DNA of 64,000 bases, from contig NZ_PVTE01000025.1 of the NCBI RefSeq assembly GCF_003002825.1, forward strand, positions 25,102 through 89,101, read 5' to 3'. The stretch's first letter is position 1, and each line of letters opens with the position of its first letter. This DNA comes from Spirosoma oryzae. Lineage in GTDB: Bacteria > Bacteroidota > Bacteroidia > Cytophagales > Spirosomataceae. This document shows positions 47,633-56,798 of this stretch, in pieces. The notes below the pieces were generated by a model that was given only the letters and a program-made list of their open reading frames with translations, ran no database searches and was not told the origin of the DNA. The position numbers and the translations under genes were made by a program.

Positions 47633-49672
47633 ATGAAACAACTCCTGCTCACGCTCACCGCTGCACTCATTACACTGGCGTCGGTAGCCCAGACGCTACC
47701 CAAAGACACGACCGTTCGCGGCACGCAACCCAGGCTGGCAGCGCCCAATGGAGTCGACATTTACAGTGTGCCACCGGCTGGTCAGGGTCCAGTGTCACTT
47801 TTGTTTCAAACGGCTAGTAAAAGTGTCGCCGAGATTAGGTCTATGAACAGCATCACCCGTCAGCAGGCTCCGCAGGTTATCACTACGCCAGGCACCTATG
47901 CAGGCGGGTCTTGGTATCTGGATGTCACCGATAGATCATCCCCCGACAATACTGGAACGGTACTGGTCACCAGTAATGGGCTACGCTACAAACGACAGGG
48001 GGTAGATGTTATGGACCCTGGCTGGTTTGGCGCTGTACCCAATGACACTATTGACGATGCCCCCGCTATCCAAGCCGCTGAACGGCAGGCATTCATGGTT
48101 GGTGGTGTGGATAACTATCGCCGCCTTCCGGTGAAGCTGCGGCCCGGCGTCTACATCATTGGAACCACGCTAAACTTTACCAATGGGAATGGTATGATAC
48201 TGATGGGTACAAAGGGGCGCTACCAGAACACGTTCCTGCAAGGCAGAACGGGCAATAAGCCTATCGTTGATTTTACGGGCGCTACGCTGTCCGGTCTGGT
48301 CGACATCAACCTTGGCTCGTTCAATGCCGATGCGAATGCATCGACCATTGGGGTTACTTTTGCACTATCCGGCGATAGCAATAACAACCAGCTTGGTGGT
48401 CTAAACTCCATGATGCGGAACGTGTCGATCATTCTCGCTGACATTATCGGGGCCAATGGTGGCATGGGTTCGGTCGGCCTTATCAATGTGCGCAGCGAAG
48501 AGTTTACGATGGAAGAAGTCTTTATTCGAGCTAACCTATCGACTGTATTCACCAATACCGCTTCGCTCCAGCCCGCTACCGGGTATGCCTTTACCGCCAC
48601 CAGCGACTACGCCAATTTATTACAGGGAACCGGGAGCATGGGCGTAGTCAATATTCGCGGAGTTTCGTTCCAGAACTACGAAAAGACGAATCCGGCGATG
48701 TTGCTTAACGGGACTAACTCGGTCGACTTTCAGGGTTTTATCAGCCGAGCCTTTGTGACGCCTGGCCGCCCGCAGGATACCTATGAGACGGCCATTCGAT
48801 GCACGCAGACAACGATTGGTCTACGGGTAAACGGTACGGTGGAATCATTCAGTCAGCTCCTGTCGGTTCAGAATGACTTTCAGAATGGTGAGTTTAACGT
48901 AGCCATCGCCAATCAGAGTAATCCATCTACGCCAGTCGTCCAACTGGACTCGGCTTACGGACGCATCAGAGGGAGTGTATTTCGTATTGCCATACCCAAT
49001 GTATCGGAAAGGGATGGTCGCTATCTATTTTTCACAAAAGCCAAGACGGACGGAAACGAACCCGTGGCAGCCAGTATCGTCGATACGGACATTATCTGCC
49101 ACGACATTTTCAACAATGCCTACCTATGCAGCCCACACCTGCTCAAAAATTGCGACGATGTAACATTCAGGGGGGCACTATCCGTTTCTGTCGATGGCGG
49201 CGTCGTTAAACAACTCGTCTCCCGCCCGGTCATCAGCGGTGGCGTGGGAAGCCTGAGCGCGGTAACCGTGTCGACATTTACCGTCGCCGACCGCACTGTC
49301 AGGTCTTCGCAGAATGCGGGCAGTTACACGGTACGGCTGACAGGTACAGTTACGGCGGGTGGCTACGGAGCGGGCTGCCGGGCAGTGGCACGTTATGTTG
49401 TGACGGCAAGCTATGTACAGAAGGCAGACGGAGCAGCCAATAATAGCTGGGTAACTACGGTTACGCTAGTGGACAAAACCAGCTATGCTCCGTCCTGTTT
49501 ATCAATTGATGGGCTGACCGCCACCATCGACGAGTCGAATCCGAACGTCAAGAAGATAAAGCTGCTACCAACTGTCACTGGATTTGGCAATGGCGAACCA
49601 GTAAAGCTAGACTTCCGAACAGAGGTGCAGAGCGACTTCTACGTCAACCGATCTATGCTTATCGGTAACTAG
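47633..49672 (+). CDS. Pectate-lyase-like beta-helix protein with signal peptide, 679 aa
   Basis: Residues 1-19 (MKQLLLTLTAALITLASVA) are a signal peptide with AQ-T cleavage. Residues from about 135 match the pectate-lyase-like N-cap of phage depolymerases: DPGWFGAVPNDTIDDAPAIQ, then LRPGVYIIGTTLNFTNGNGM, followed by beta-helix coils with Asn ladders. It probably cleaves surface polysaccharide. A TAATCAAAA sequence lies about 25 nt before the start. A hairpin at 49674 ends the gene row. Confidence 0.75.
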   Translation: MKQLLLTLTAALITLASVAQTLPKDTTVRGTQPRLAAPNGVDIYSVPPAGQGPVSLLFQTASKSVAEIRSMNSITRQQAPQVITTPGTYAGGSWYLDVTDRSSPDNTGTVLVTSNGLRYKRQGVDVMDPGWFGAVPNDTIDDAPAIQAAERQAFMVGGVDNYRRLPVKLRPGVYIIGTTLNFTNGNGMILMGTKGRYQNTFLQGRTGNKPIVDFTGATLSGLVDINLGSFNADANASTIGVTFALSGDSNNNQLGGLNSMMRNVSIILADIIGANGGMGSVGLINVRSEEFTMEEVFIRANLSTVFTNTASLQPATGYAFTATSDYANLLQGTGSMGVVNIRGVSFQNYEKTNPAMLLNGTNSVDFQGFISRAFVTPGRPQDTYETAIRCTQTTIGLRVNGTVESFSQLLSVQNDFQNGEFNVAIANQSNPSTPVVQLDSAYGRIRGSVFRIAIPNVSERDGRYLFFTKAKTDGNEPVAASIVDTDIICHDIFNNAYLCSPHLLKNCDDVTFRGALSVSVDGGVVKQLVSRPVISGGVGSLSAVTVSTFTVADRTVRSSQNAGSYTVRLTGTVTAGGYGAGCRAVARYVVTASYVQKADGAANNSWVTTVTLVDKTSYAPSCLSIDGLTATIDESNPNVKKIKLLPTVTGFGNGEPVKLDFRTEVQSDFYVNRSMLIGN

Positions 49673-49673
49673 G

Positions 49674-49701
49674 GCAACATGAATGGTGTCGTTCATGTTG
49701 C
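49674..49701 (+). terminator. Hairpin after the receptor-binding genes
   Basis: GCAACATGAA (49674-49683) and TTCATGTTGC (49692-49701) form a perfect 10-bp stem directly after the stop of the 679-aa gene. No T-run follows, so termination is plausible but not certain. Confidence 0.6.
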
Positions 49702-49763
49702 TGTCCGTGGAAATATTAACGGTACTTTGTATATTCACCCAAACCTACTCAATACTATATATC

Positions 49764-50426
49764 GTGAACGAAATCGTCCTTCATTCTGAATCTGAATCCG
49801 TCGAATCACTTTGCCGCCATGTTAGCAATTTACAGCGGGACAGGCGGGAGCAGGACGAACGCATCACCGAACTGGAGTTGATGCTCGACGAGTTGGCCGA
49901 CGAGATGGGTAGTAAGGTGGGCCATCGCAAGGAGTACAAAAAGCACCGCCGTATCGTCGAACACCTGCTGGTCGACGCCTACGAACTGACCTCAGCGCAG
50001 GACATGTACTGGGTAGAGCCACCGACCATCGGCGGGGCAGGGGTGAAGCTGGAGTTGGGACCAGCCGGTGCGGGCGACCGCATCGGCTTTGGTACCGATC
50101 GCCGCCGACCCCACCGCACCGCGCAGGTCACGCTCTACTACCTCTTGAACCAGCACTGCGTTCACGCCAGTATGCGAAACCTGGAAAGTCTCTATGGTTA
50201 CTCTCGCTTCCGCTTCCACGAGATCATGTCGCGGCTAGACGTAACACCCGGCCACAGGGCTATCCGGCTCCGTGTCGAGCGCGACTACCTCGATCAGCTC
50301 GGCCTGTTCAATGAGCCGCTAACCGACTACGACCCCCAGCTTACCAAGCCCATCAACGATCTAAAGCAGTACTGTCTGAACCGGGGCATAGCCTACCGGC
50401 GCTCGCTGCTCGATAGCCATGATTAA
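49764..50426 (+). CDS. Putative small terminase subunit, 220 aa
   Basis: A GTG start at 49764 (VNEIVLHSESESVESLCRHV) is preferred to an ATG at 49683 that would begin inside the terminator hairpin. It has a coiled coil at about 20-55 (REQDERITELELMLDELADE) and a C-terminal helix-turn-helix-like part (NLESLYGYSRFRFHEIMSR). Position directly before, and 8-nt overlap with, the large terminase supports the TerS role: recognising the phage DNA and loading the motor. No family match is certain. Confidence 0.6.
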   Translation: MNEIVLHSESESVESLCRHVSNLQRDRREQDERITELELMLDELADEMGSKVGHRKEYKKHRRIVEHLLVDAYELTSAQDMYWVEPPTIGGAGVKLELGPAGAGDRIGFGTDRRRPHRTAQVTLYYLLNQHCVHASMRNLESLYGYSRFRFHEIMSRLDVTPGHRAIRLRVERDYLDQLGLFNEPLTDYDPQLTKPINDLKQYCLNRGIAYRRSLLDSHD

Positions 50427-52581
50427 GCCCCTGCGGTTTCATTCTGATAACGGCGGTGGTGGCCTCGGCGAGATCGTCGACTTTCTGAATCACCCAGACT
50501 CGGCACAGGTGCGCTACCGCCCCGTGCTGCACGAGGAAATCCCCGAAGTCGGCGAGCCGGGCGACGTAACCTCGGACTCGGCCAGATGGTGGAGCCGTGA
50601 GCTGCTGCGCTGCACGACCCAGGGGTGGTCAGCCCCCGATGGCGTGTGGTTCAACCCCATCTATTATTTCTACCTCAACCACGTTCGTATCAGCTTCGTC
50701 GACGAGCAGACCCAGCTTCCGGTCGAAGAAGCCCCGCTCTACAACGATTCGGACAAAGCGGTCTTCGACGAGATATACTGGTCGCTGGCCCACAACCTAC
50801 CGCTGGGCGCTATCCCCTCACTGCCGGGCGAAGAAGGAAAGAGGCTAACACGCAAAGAGAAGAAGGCCGAGAACAAACGGCGGTGGGCGCTCTACCGATC
50901 GCTGGAGAAGACCATGTCGGGTGTACTGAAAATGCCCGCCACCGATGTTATCGCCACCAAGGGTCGACGCAAACACTGGTCCTACAACATCCTCTGCGGG
51001 GTGATGGTGTGGGCTTTCTGCGTGCATATAAACGGCGATCTAGGATGCGGCTTCGACAGCAAGGATTCCCGCGAGGAAGGGCAGCGCGTCTTCCGTGGGG
51101 CGTACGATCGGCTGCACCCGTTCTGGAAACACCCCGAGCTGTACACCGACAAGGAGGGGGAGCTGTCTGCCTGCGTCTACCGCTACGATCAGGATGGTAA
51201 TCTGGAAAAGCGGGAAGGCAACGTCATCCACTTTAAGGAACTCGACAAGCGGCCCGGTGCTTTTCGAGGACGTATCTACCGGATCGTGCTCTTCGACGAG
51301 GCCGGAAAATACCTGAACCTGAACAAAGTCATCGGCGCTACCCGCGACTGTCTGCGGGTGGGTACGTTCAAGTTCGGCACGATGCTCATCGGGGGTACGT
51401 GCGATCCGATTACCAACAAGTCGGATAGTTACCAGAAACTGTGGGAGCAGGCGGTACGCAAGGGCTGGAATAAAATCTTCATCCCCGCCTGCCGGATGGC
51501 CCCGCCGAACGTAAACTGGTTCACGGGTATCTCCGACGAGGTAGCAGCACGGGCGGCCTACATGGCCGAGCGGCAGCAGTTCATCGACGCGGGGGATATG
51601 GAAGGGTACTACCTGACCGTGCAGGAAAACCCGCTCGACGAGTTCGAGCTGTTCATGCTGCCGACGCTCTCCAACTATCCCTCTCACAAACTGCTCGAAG
51701 CAACGGTAAACATCGCGGGCTTCGGCGAGAACCTGCCCGTCAAACGTATTCGCCTGGAGTGGGAACTGAATACATTCGGCAAAAAGACCGGTACGGTACT
51801 GACCTACGACGACCCCAACGGGCCGTGGCTGATGCATGTCGACTACAGCCCCCATAAGGAACTCTCCGATCTCGATGTGGCGGGGATTGACTCGGTCTAT
51901 AAAGACAACGCGCCACACTCGGAATCCAAGTGCGCTGTCGTCCTGTACCGGCGCGAGCATCACCGGCTGGAGCGGAGCGACCGGCCCATGCTGGTCTACT
52001 TCGACCGCCCGCTGCTTGACATCTTTTCCGATGAGGTCAAAAAGCTGATGGTCTGGACGGGCTGCCGGGTGATTCTGGAGCACAACGATAAATGGCTGGC
52101 CGACGACATCCTCAAAGAAAAGATACCCTCACCCAACGGTCCCGTGCTGCTGGGCGAGCAACTCATGTACTACAACGAAGAGCCGGGGCTTCGTAACTCG
52201 GACACGACCATTCTGACCCAGACCAAGCTGGCGCTCAAATGGATCAACGACGGTGGGTTGATGCGGGTGGTGTTCCAGTCGATTGTCGACGCGCTGAAAA
52301 ACTGGCGGCAGAAAAACGACGACATAGCCAGCGCCCTGCACCTGTGTCTGATGGGCGTGGACACGCTGCGCGAAACCACCGTCGACGGCGAAGTCGAAGC
52401 GCAGACTGCCCCCCAGCCGTACCAGTTCGGCAATAATACCATCGGGACTGTCGCCGTGATGTCGGGCGGCATGGGTCTGATGGAAGCCATGAACTGGAAC
52501 GGCGAAGGACTCGCCCCCTTCGGCATGGACAACCCCGCTTGGAACAACCCCTTCGCTAGTCGCAACCGGATGGCTGCGTAA
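50419..52581 (+). CDS. terL: Terminase large subunit, 720 aa
   Basis: ATPase and nuclease of the DNA packaging motor. The Walker B motif is clear: RIVLFDEAGK at 288-297 with Asp293-Glu294. The Walker A region is an atypical Arg-rich form (TKGRRKHWSYNIL, from residue 180), without a usual GKS/GKT, as in some divergent phage terminases. A nuclease-type motif DVAGIDS places an Asp at 491. The extended N-terminal domain (about 170 residues) is characteristic. It overlaps the TerS candidate and is followed by a convergent small gene. Confidence 0.85.
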   Translation: MIKPLRFHSDNGGGGLGEIVDFLNHPDSAQVRYRPVLHEEIPEVGEPGDVTSDSARWWSRELLRCTTQGWSAPDGVWFNPIYYFYLNHVRISFVDEQTQLPVEEAPLYNDSDKAVFDEIYWSLAHNLPLGAIPSLPGEEGKRLTRKEKKAENKRRWALYRSLEKTMSGVLKMPATDVIATKGRRKHWSYNILCGVMVWAFCVHINGDLGCGFDSKDSREEGQRVFRGAYDRLHPFWKHPELYTDKEGELSACVYRYDQDGNLEKREGNVIHFKELDKRPGAFRGRIYRIVLFDEAGKYLNLNKVIGATRDCLRVGTFKFGTMLIGGTCDPITNKSDSYQKLWEQAVRKGWNKIFIPACRMAPPNVNWFTGISDEVAARAAYMAERQQFIDAGDMEGYYLTVQENPLDEFELFMLPTLSNYPSHKLLEATVNIAGFGENLPVKRIRLEWELNTFGKKTGTVLTYDDPNGPWLMHVDYSPHKELSDLDVAGIDSVYKDNAPHSESKCAVVLYRREHHRLERSDRPMLVYFDRPLLDIFSDEVKKLMVWTGCRVILEHNDKWLADDILKEKIPSPNGPVLLGEQLMYYNEEPGLRNSDTTILTQTKLALKWINDGGLMRVVFQSIVDALKNWRQKNDDIASALHLCLMGVDTLRETTVDGEVEAQTAPQPYQFGNNTIGTVAVMSGGMGLMEAMNWNGEGLAPFGMDNPAWNNPFASRNRMAA

Positions 52582-52822
52582 CGCTCGGCAAAGACTTGAT
52601 AAGATCAATCATTGACTTCAACGTATAAGACATTGCCATTCCATCTGCTATGTCTGCTTCTTTGTCGGGGGTTGATTTGTAATTTCCGTTATACGGTATC
52701 GGTGTAATAGAGCACCAGAATGCTTTTTCGCGGGCCGATCTGCGTGGTCGGACGTAGTCATACTGATCGACTCTATATCCTTTATCGGCAAAAGTCTTTC
52801 TTATAATTGCTTCTGCATTCAT
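52556..52822 (-). CDS. Small leftward protein after terminase, 88 aa
   Basis: Not recognised. It is a compact protein (AEAIIRKTFADKGYRVDQYD, KAFWCSITPIPYNGNYKSTP, then a C-terminal helix) on the opposite strand to the packaging genes. Its end overlaps terL by 26 nt. Upstream lies repeat copy 2 (52851-52895), as copy 1 lies upstream of the leftward gene at 34250; the two leftward proteins are not obviously related. Confidence 0.6.
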   Translation of the reverse strand: MNAEAIIRKTFADKGYRVDQYDYVRPRRSAREKAFWCSITPIPYNGNYKSTPDKEADIADGMAMSYTLKSMIDLIKSLPSVTQPSGCD

Positions 52823-52850
52823 AGTTAGTGTGAAGTTTCATATACACTGC

Positions 52851-52895
52851 AATATAGCTAATCAATTTTATTATTCGCACCGGGGGGGTGGTGAC
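52851..52895. repeat. 45-bp perfect repeat, copy 2, in a divergent promoter gap
   Basis: Identical to 34294-34338 over 45 bp and placed the same way: leftward small gene on one side, rightward structural operon on the other. It contains TAATCAATTTT at 52860-52870. The downstream leader holds a CACTC/GAGTG hairpin (52896-52910 region) and a GGGCT/AGCCC hairpin just before the ATG at 52977. Confidence 0.75.
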
Positions 52896-52976
52896 ACTCA
52901 CGGAGAGTGCGGTAAGGAGATTTGAGGTCATCCAGTCGGCAAACCTCGCAGGGTAATCAGCGGGCTGGGTAGCCCA

Positions 52977-54113
52977 ATGAACGACGACCTTCAACCGCTC
53001 ATTCCCCAAACGTCTTTCGAGACTACCGACCCGGTAGTCGCAGCCCCGGCGTCGGCACCTGTCGCGGCTCCGGTAACCACTGCACCCGCAGCGCCCATAG
53101 CAGCAACGCCTGCCGCCGAGCCAGCCGCCCCGGCTAATGACGCGGCTCCGCTCATTACCTCGGCTCCCGCCGAAGAGCCGTCTGCCGGGGCGATCATCGC
53201 CACCACCGCCGAGCCAACCGCTGATGCAGCCCCTGCCGCTACGGAAGCTACGCCCGATCCGGTAACGATTGCCACGGGCGAGAATCCCTTCGATTCGATT
53301 GACTTTGACGAGATGGAAACTGTAGCGCCTGCCGCTACACCCGCCGCCACTGCCGAGCAGACGCAGTACGATCTGATCGCACAGACGCTGGGTCTGGAAA
53401 AAGCGCCGACCAGTGCCGATGAGGCCCGTGCTGCGCTCGACGCCGAAGTGAACCGACGTATGGCTGTGGCGGGTAGCGATCCCATCCGGCAGATTGATGC
53501 CATGCTCGCTCTCGACAACGAGTCGCTGGTGCGCGGGGCGATGCTGCAAACCAAGAGTCCCTACCAAACTGACGAGATGGTCAATGCGCTGGTAGACGAC
53601 ATGATTACCAGTGGACAGATCGAGACGATGGCGGCTCAGATTCGCCAGCAACTCACCACGAATCGGGGCGTAAAGGAGGTCGAGATCAGCGGGCAGGTTG
53701 CCCAGCAGCAGCAGCAGCAGCAGGAAGCCCAGCGTCAGTACGAAGCGTCACGGCGCGAGGGGCAGCAGAAAGTCACCGAAGCTATCGTCGGACTGAAAGA
53801 CCCGATGGGCCGGGCGTATCCCGAACGCATCCAGAACGCGATCACCAACTACATCCTGCAACCCGGCGAAGATGGCATCTCCGGTTACATGGCCGCTTTC
53901 ATGGCTATGCCACCCGAATGGCACGCGCAGATGGCTGCCCAGCTTCACCCAAAGATCGGCCCGGTACTCACCCAGCAGATGGCCCAGCGCCAGCAGATGG
54001 CGGGGCAGAGCAACCTGCTAAAAGAACTCGAACACTCGACGCCCGACAACGGCGCTGGCGGTGCCGCATCGACGGGGCCAAAAGTGGTTGGCTCGGACGC
54101 CTTCACATTTTAA
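52977..54113 (+). CDS. Putative scaffold protein, 378 aa
   Basis: Residues about 15-130 are extremely Ala/Pro/Thr-rich and acidic (VVAAPASAPVAAPVTTAPAA), and the C-terminal half is Gln-rich and helical (QQQQQQEAQRQYEASRREGQ). An acidic disordered region plus coiled coil directly before the major capsid gene is typical of phage scaffold or capsid-assembly proteins. No protease motif is visible. Inference from order and composition. Confidence 0.6.
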   Translation: MNDDLQPLIPQTSFETTDPVVAAPASAPVAAPVTTAPAAPIAATPAAEPAAPANDAAPLITSAPAEEPSAGAIIATTAEPTADAAPAATEATPDPVTIATGENPFDSIDFDEMETVAPAATPAATAEQTQYDLIAQTLGLEKAPTSADEARAALDAEVNRRMAVAGSDPIRQIDAMLALDNESLVRGAMLQTKSPYQTDEMVNALVDDMITSGQIETMAAQIRQQLTTNRGVKEVEISGQVAQQQQQQQEAQRQYEASRREGQQKVTEAIVGLKDPMGRAYPERIQNAITNYILQPGEDGISGYMAAFMAMPPEWHAQMAAQLHPKIGPVLTQQMAQRQQMAGQSNLLKELEHSTPDNGAGGAASTGPKVVGSDAFTF

Positions 54114-54136
54114 ACCAATAAACCGAATTAACGACA

Positions 54137-55624
54137 ATGGCCCGTATTAGAACTGCCCAATTTGGCTCCGGTACGATGAACATGGAATTTCTCGGACTGG
54201 CCCTGCAACGCCAGCCGCAGATGCTCCAGGAGTTCATCGTGAGCAAGTTCGGCTACTTACCGATGACGAGTCTGCTCTCGGGTATCTACGGCGATTCGCC
54301 TGCCGAAGAACTGACGCCCTCGAACATGATCCGCTGGCAGGTAGGTGGTATTCCCCAGAAACCCTTCTACGTCCTGTCTACCTCGGGTGACTTCCGCGTG
54401 GGTAGCAAGAACGCCGAGATCACCGTCACCGACTCCCAGCTTTGGGCGGGCGCTACGCTGCGACTCGAAGATGGACAGACGCTGCTTTACGTCACCGACC
54501 GAAAAGCGGGCAACGGTAACTCGTTCGCTCACTCGGTTCAGGTAGTCGGCAACAACGAAGCGGACACCGTCGATATGTCGCTGCTGGAGCGGGGCCGGGC
54601 GCTGAACTACGTCACCGCCCACTACGAGGAAGGCTCGGCAACGGGTCACCCGATTCACTGGGGCACGAGTGACCACTACATGGGGGCGCTCAACATCCAG
54701 CGCCACAAGTTCGAGATCACGGGCGACGCTATCACCGAAGCCATCATCATGGAAGTGATGAACGCCAAGGGCGAGATGTATCAGGGCTGGTTCCCCAACA
54801 TCAAGACGGGCGGCAAGTCGCTGATCGACTACCACATGCTGGCGGGCGAGCGCGACCTGGTGTGGGGCAAGGCCAACTTCAACTTTGAGACGGGTCAGAT
54901 TTTCAACACCACGGCGGGCGGCAAGCCTGTTCTGATGTCGGATGGCCTGGTGCGCCAGATGGACCAGTCACCGGTATGGAACTACTTCCCGACTGACTCG
55001 GCCAGCTCGATCCGGCAGATGCTGCAACGCATTCTTGTCCATATGTCCTACAACCAGGGGCAGGACACCATCGACTACATCGTGACCGGTGGGTCGGGGG
55101 CGAAGGCAGTGTTCGTCGAAGCGATGCGCGACTACATCGTCAGCGGCGGGGGCCGCATCAACATGACCCCCGAGAAGGCGGTCGTGAAGGTAGCAAACCT
55201 CGACGTGACCGAGTTCACCACGAGCTTCGGGTCGATCAAGTTCGTGCTCTCGCAGGCGTTCAACAACCCGATGCAGAAGACAACGGAGGTGACGATCATG
55301 GGCGTCAAGCTGCCCGCAGAGTCCTTCGATATGTACTTCTTCCCGGTCAAGCGCGAGAGCAACGGTAAGAACAACATCCGCACCTTCGCCAAAGCCAAGT
55401 CGGTGAACGGGCAGATGGTCAACCGCTCGCTGGTCGTGGGTCACATCCAGGGCATGACGGGCTTCGGTCTGCCGCAGTCGGATCGCAACCGGGCCGAGAC
55501 GGCGATCTACAGCAACCTGATCGCCACAGGGCAGGACTCCGAGCAGTTCGAGGTGCTCTCGCAGAAGGGGCTGATTCTGACCAACCCCTCCGAGTGCGCC
55601 CGCTTGCAGGTGTTCCGTTCGTAA
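54137..55624 (+). CDS. Major capsid protein, 495 aa
   Basis: Its place after the scaffold candidate and before a strong terminator, its size and its single large globular fold point to the major capsid protein. The N-terminus (GSGTMNMEFLGLALQRQPQM, then SKFGYLPMTSLLSGIYGDSP) and the regular spread of beta strands and helices are as in HK97-fold capsids, which I infer but cannot prove. Strong codon bias toward GC-ending codons fits high expression. No frameshift or signal peptide is seen. Confidence 0.75.
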   Translation: MARIRTAQFGSGTMNMEFLGLALQRQPQMLQEFIVSKFGYLPMTSLLSGIYGDSPAEELTPSNMIRWQVGGIPQKPFYVLSTSGDFRVGSKNAEITVTDSQLWAGATLRLEDGQTLLYVTDRKAGNGNSFAHSVQVVGNNEADTVDMSLLERGRALNYVTAHYEEGSATGHPIHWGTSDHYMGALNIQRHKFEITGDAITEAIIMEVMNAKGEMYQGWFPNIKTGGKSLIDYHMLAGERDLVWGKANFNFETGQIFNTTAGGKPVLMSDGLVRQMDQSPVWNYFPTDSASSIRQMLQRILVHMSYNQGQDTIDYIVTGGSGAKAVFVEAMRDYIVSGGGRINMTPEKAVVKVANLDVTEFTTSFGSIKFVLSQAFNNPMQKTTEVTIMGVKLPAESFDMYFFPVKRESNGKNNIRTFAKAKSVNGQMVNRSLVVGHIQGMTGFGLPQSDRNRAETAIYSNLIATGQDSEQFEVLSQKGLILTNPSECARLQVFRS

Positions 55625-55645
55625 GTCTACGCAATTTTCTGTATC

Positions 55646-55686
55646 ATTACAGGGGCGAGTGGCCTCATTCGCTCCTGTAATTTTTT
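55646..55686 (+). terminator. Rho-independent terminator after the capsid gene
   Basis: ATTACAGGGGCGA (55646-55658) pairs with TCGCTCCTGTAAT (55669-55681) over 13 bp with one G-T pair, followed by six T residues. It may cap the abundant capsid mRNA while letting some transcription continue to the next genes. Confidence 0.9.
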
Positions 55687-55715
55687 CACGCTAACCACCT
55701 CGCAGGGTATCAGGC

Positions 55716-56798
55716 ATGGCTATTGTCCACGTAATTCGATTTTCCAACAACCCGCAGATCAAGTCGTTCGGCGACACGCATCTGCCCGAACGCTTCACCG
55801 CCAAAGACCCCGACACGGGACTGGTGCGGGAGTTCACATTTAAAAACGCTTACGGTGCTGTGCAGGGCTTCACCATCGCCAATGGCGGGACGGAAGTCAT
55901 CGACACCGAGAAGGACTACAACGAACACAACTACCAGTCGCTGCGGGCGCTGGTCGCTAACCCGCGCATGATTCCGCCCGGATCAGAATTTCGGCTGGTG
56001 AACCTGGAGTCGGAAGCTGAGGCACAGAAAGCCAACCGGGCGCTGCGGATGAAGGCGCTCAATATGATCGAGTCCAGCAAAGACAACGGTGGCCTGATCG
56101 GCTCGATTGCCCGTCGCCTCGGCATCAACAATGTCGGCTCATTGTCGGCGGGCGAACTACTGAACCGGGTCGAAGAACGGGCCGAAGCGGAACCGCAAAC
56201 CGTGATTAGTATCATGCAGAATGCGTACCAGCCGGAGCTGTTCGAGTTTGACAAAGCCAAAGAGTCTGGGCTGATTCGCAACAAGAATGGCTTCTACTAC
56301 TACGGCGAGATTCAGCTTGGTCTATCAGAAGCAGAGGTGGTCGCCTATTTCCTTAAAGACCAGAACCTCTACAGTGAGATCGTTCGGCGTAACCAGTCGA
56401 GCTACGGCCCGTCAGCCGTTCGGCTCGCTGATTCATTACGCAGCCAGGCAGCATCTGCTTGGCATAACGAACAGGGATCTGCGCAGCCACTGATCGCTAC
56501 AGACGTGCAGAAAAACTCGGCCGCTAAGACAGAGACGCCAGCGAAGGGCGAAGAGACGCAGGCTGACCCCGAAGCAGTGAAGCTATTTGAGGATGCGAAG
56601 GCAGCGGGGGTGCTGGTCTTCGAGCAGAGCGACGACTACGGCGACTTCTATCAGTTCGGCGTGGCCTCGATGCTCGACGGGACGGGCGCTGATGCCGAGA
56701 CGCAGGCGATAAACTTCCTGTCCCATCCGGCCAACAAAGGGATTGCTAAAGCGATGCGTAAGGCAATTGGTCAGAAAACCACTGTCGAAGCTATCTGA
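55716..56798 (+). CDS. Head-associated protein, 360 aa
   Basis: Not recognised. The N-terminal third is beta-rich (AIVHVIRFSNNPQIKSFGDT), the centre helical (LESEAEAQKANRALRMKALN, LGINNVGSLSAGELLNRVEE), and a low-complexity linker around 275-290 is Lys/Glu/Thr-rich. It follows the capsid terminator and is coupled to the next gene by a 1-nt overlap. Capsid accessory or assembly roles are possible. The 12-base string CCTCGCAGGGTA lies 7 nt before the start and also in the leader of 52977. Confidence 0.55.
   Translation: MAIVHVIRFSNNPQIKSFGDTHLPERFTAKDPDTGLVREFTFKNAYGAVQGFTIANGGTEVIDTEKDYNEHNYQSLRALVANPRMIPPGSEFRLVNLESEAEAQKANRALRMKALNMIESSKDNGGLIGSIARRLGINNVGSLSAGELLNRVEERAEAEPQTVISIMQNAYQPELFEFDKAKESGLIRNKNGFYYYGEIQLGLSEAEVVAYFLKDQNLYSEIVRRNQSSYGPSAVRLADSLRSQAASAWHNEQGSAQPLIATDVQKNSAAKTETPAKGEETQADPEAVKLFEDAKAAGVLVFEQSDDYGDFYQFGVASMLDGTGADAETQAINFLSHPANKGIAKAMRKAIGQKTTVEAI

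Noticed and set aside
51040..52083. Long leftward frame of 347 aa opposite the large terminase
   Set aside because: It is fully antisense to a well-supported gene, has no leader motif and its composition follows the GC-rich codons of terL.
52782..53651. Leftward frame of 289 aa with Gly/Arg repeats
   Set aside because: It is antisense to the Ala/Pro-rich part of the scaffold candidate, whose repetitive codons create the Gly/Arg pattern, and it also overlaps the real leftward gene at 52556-52822.
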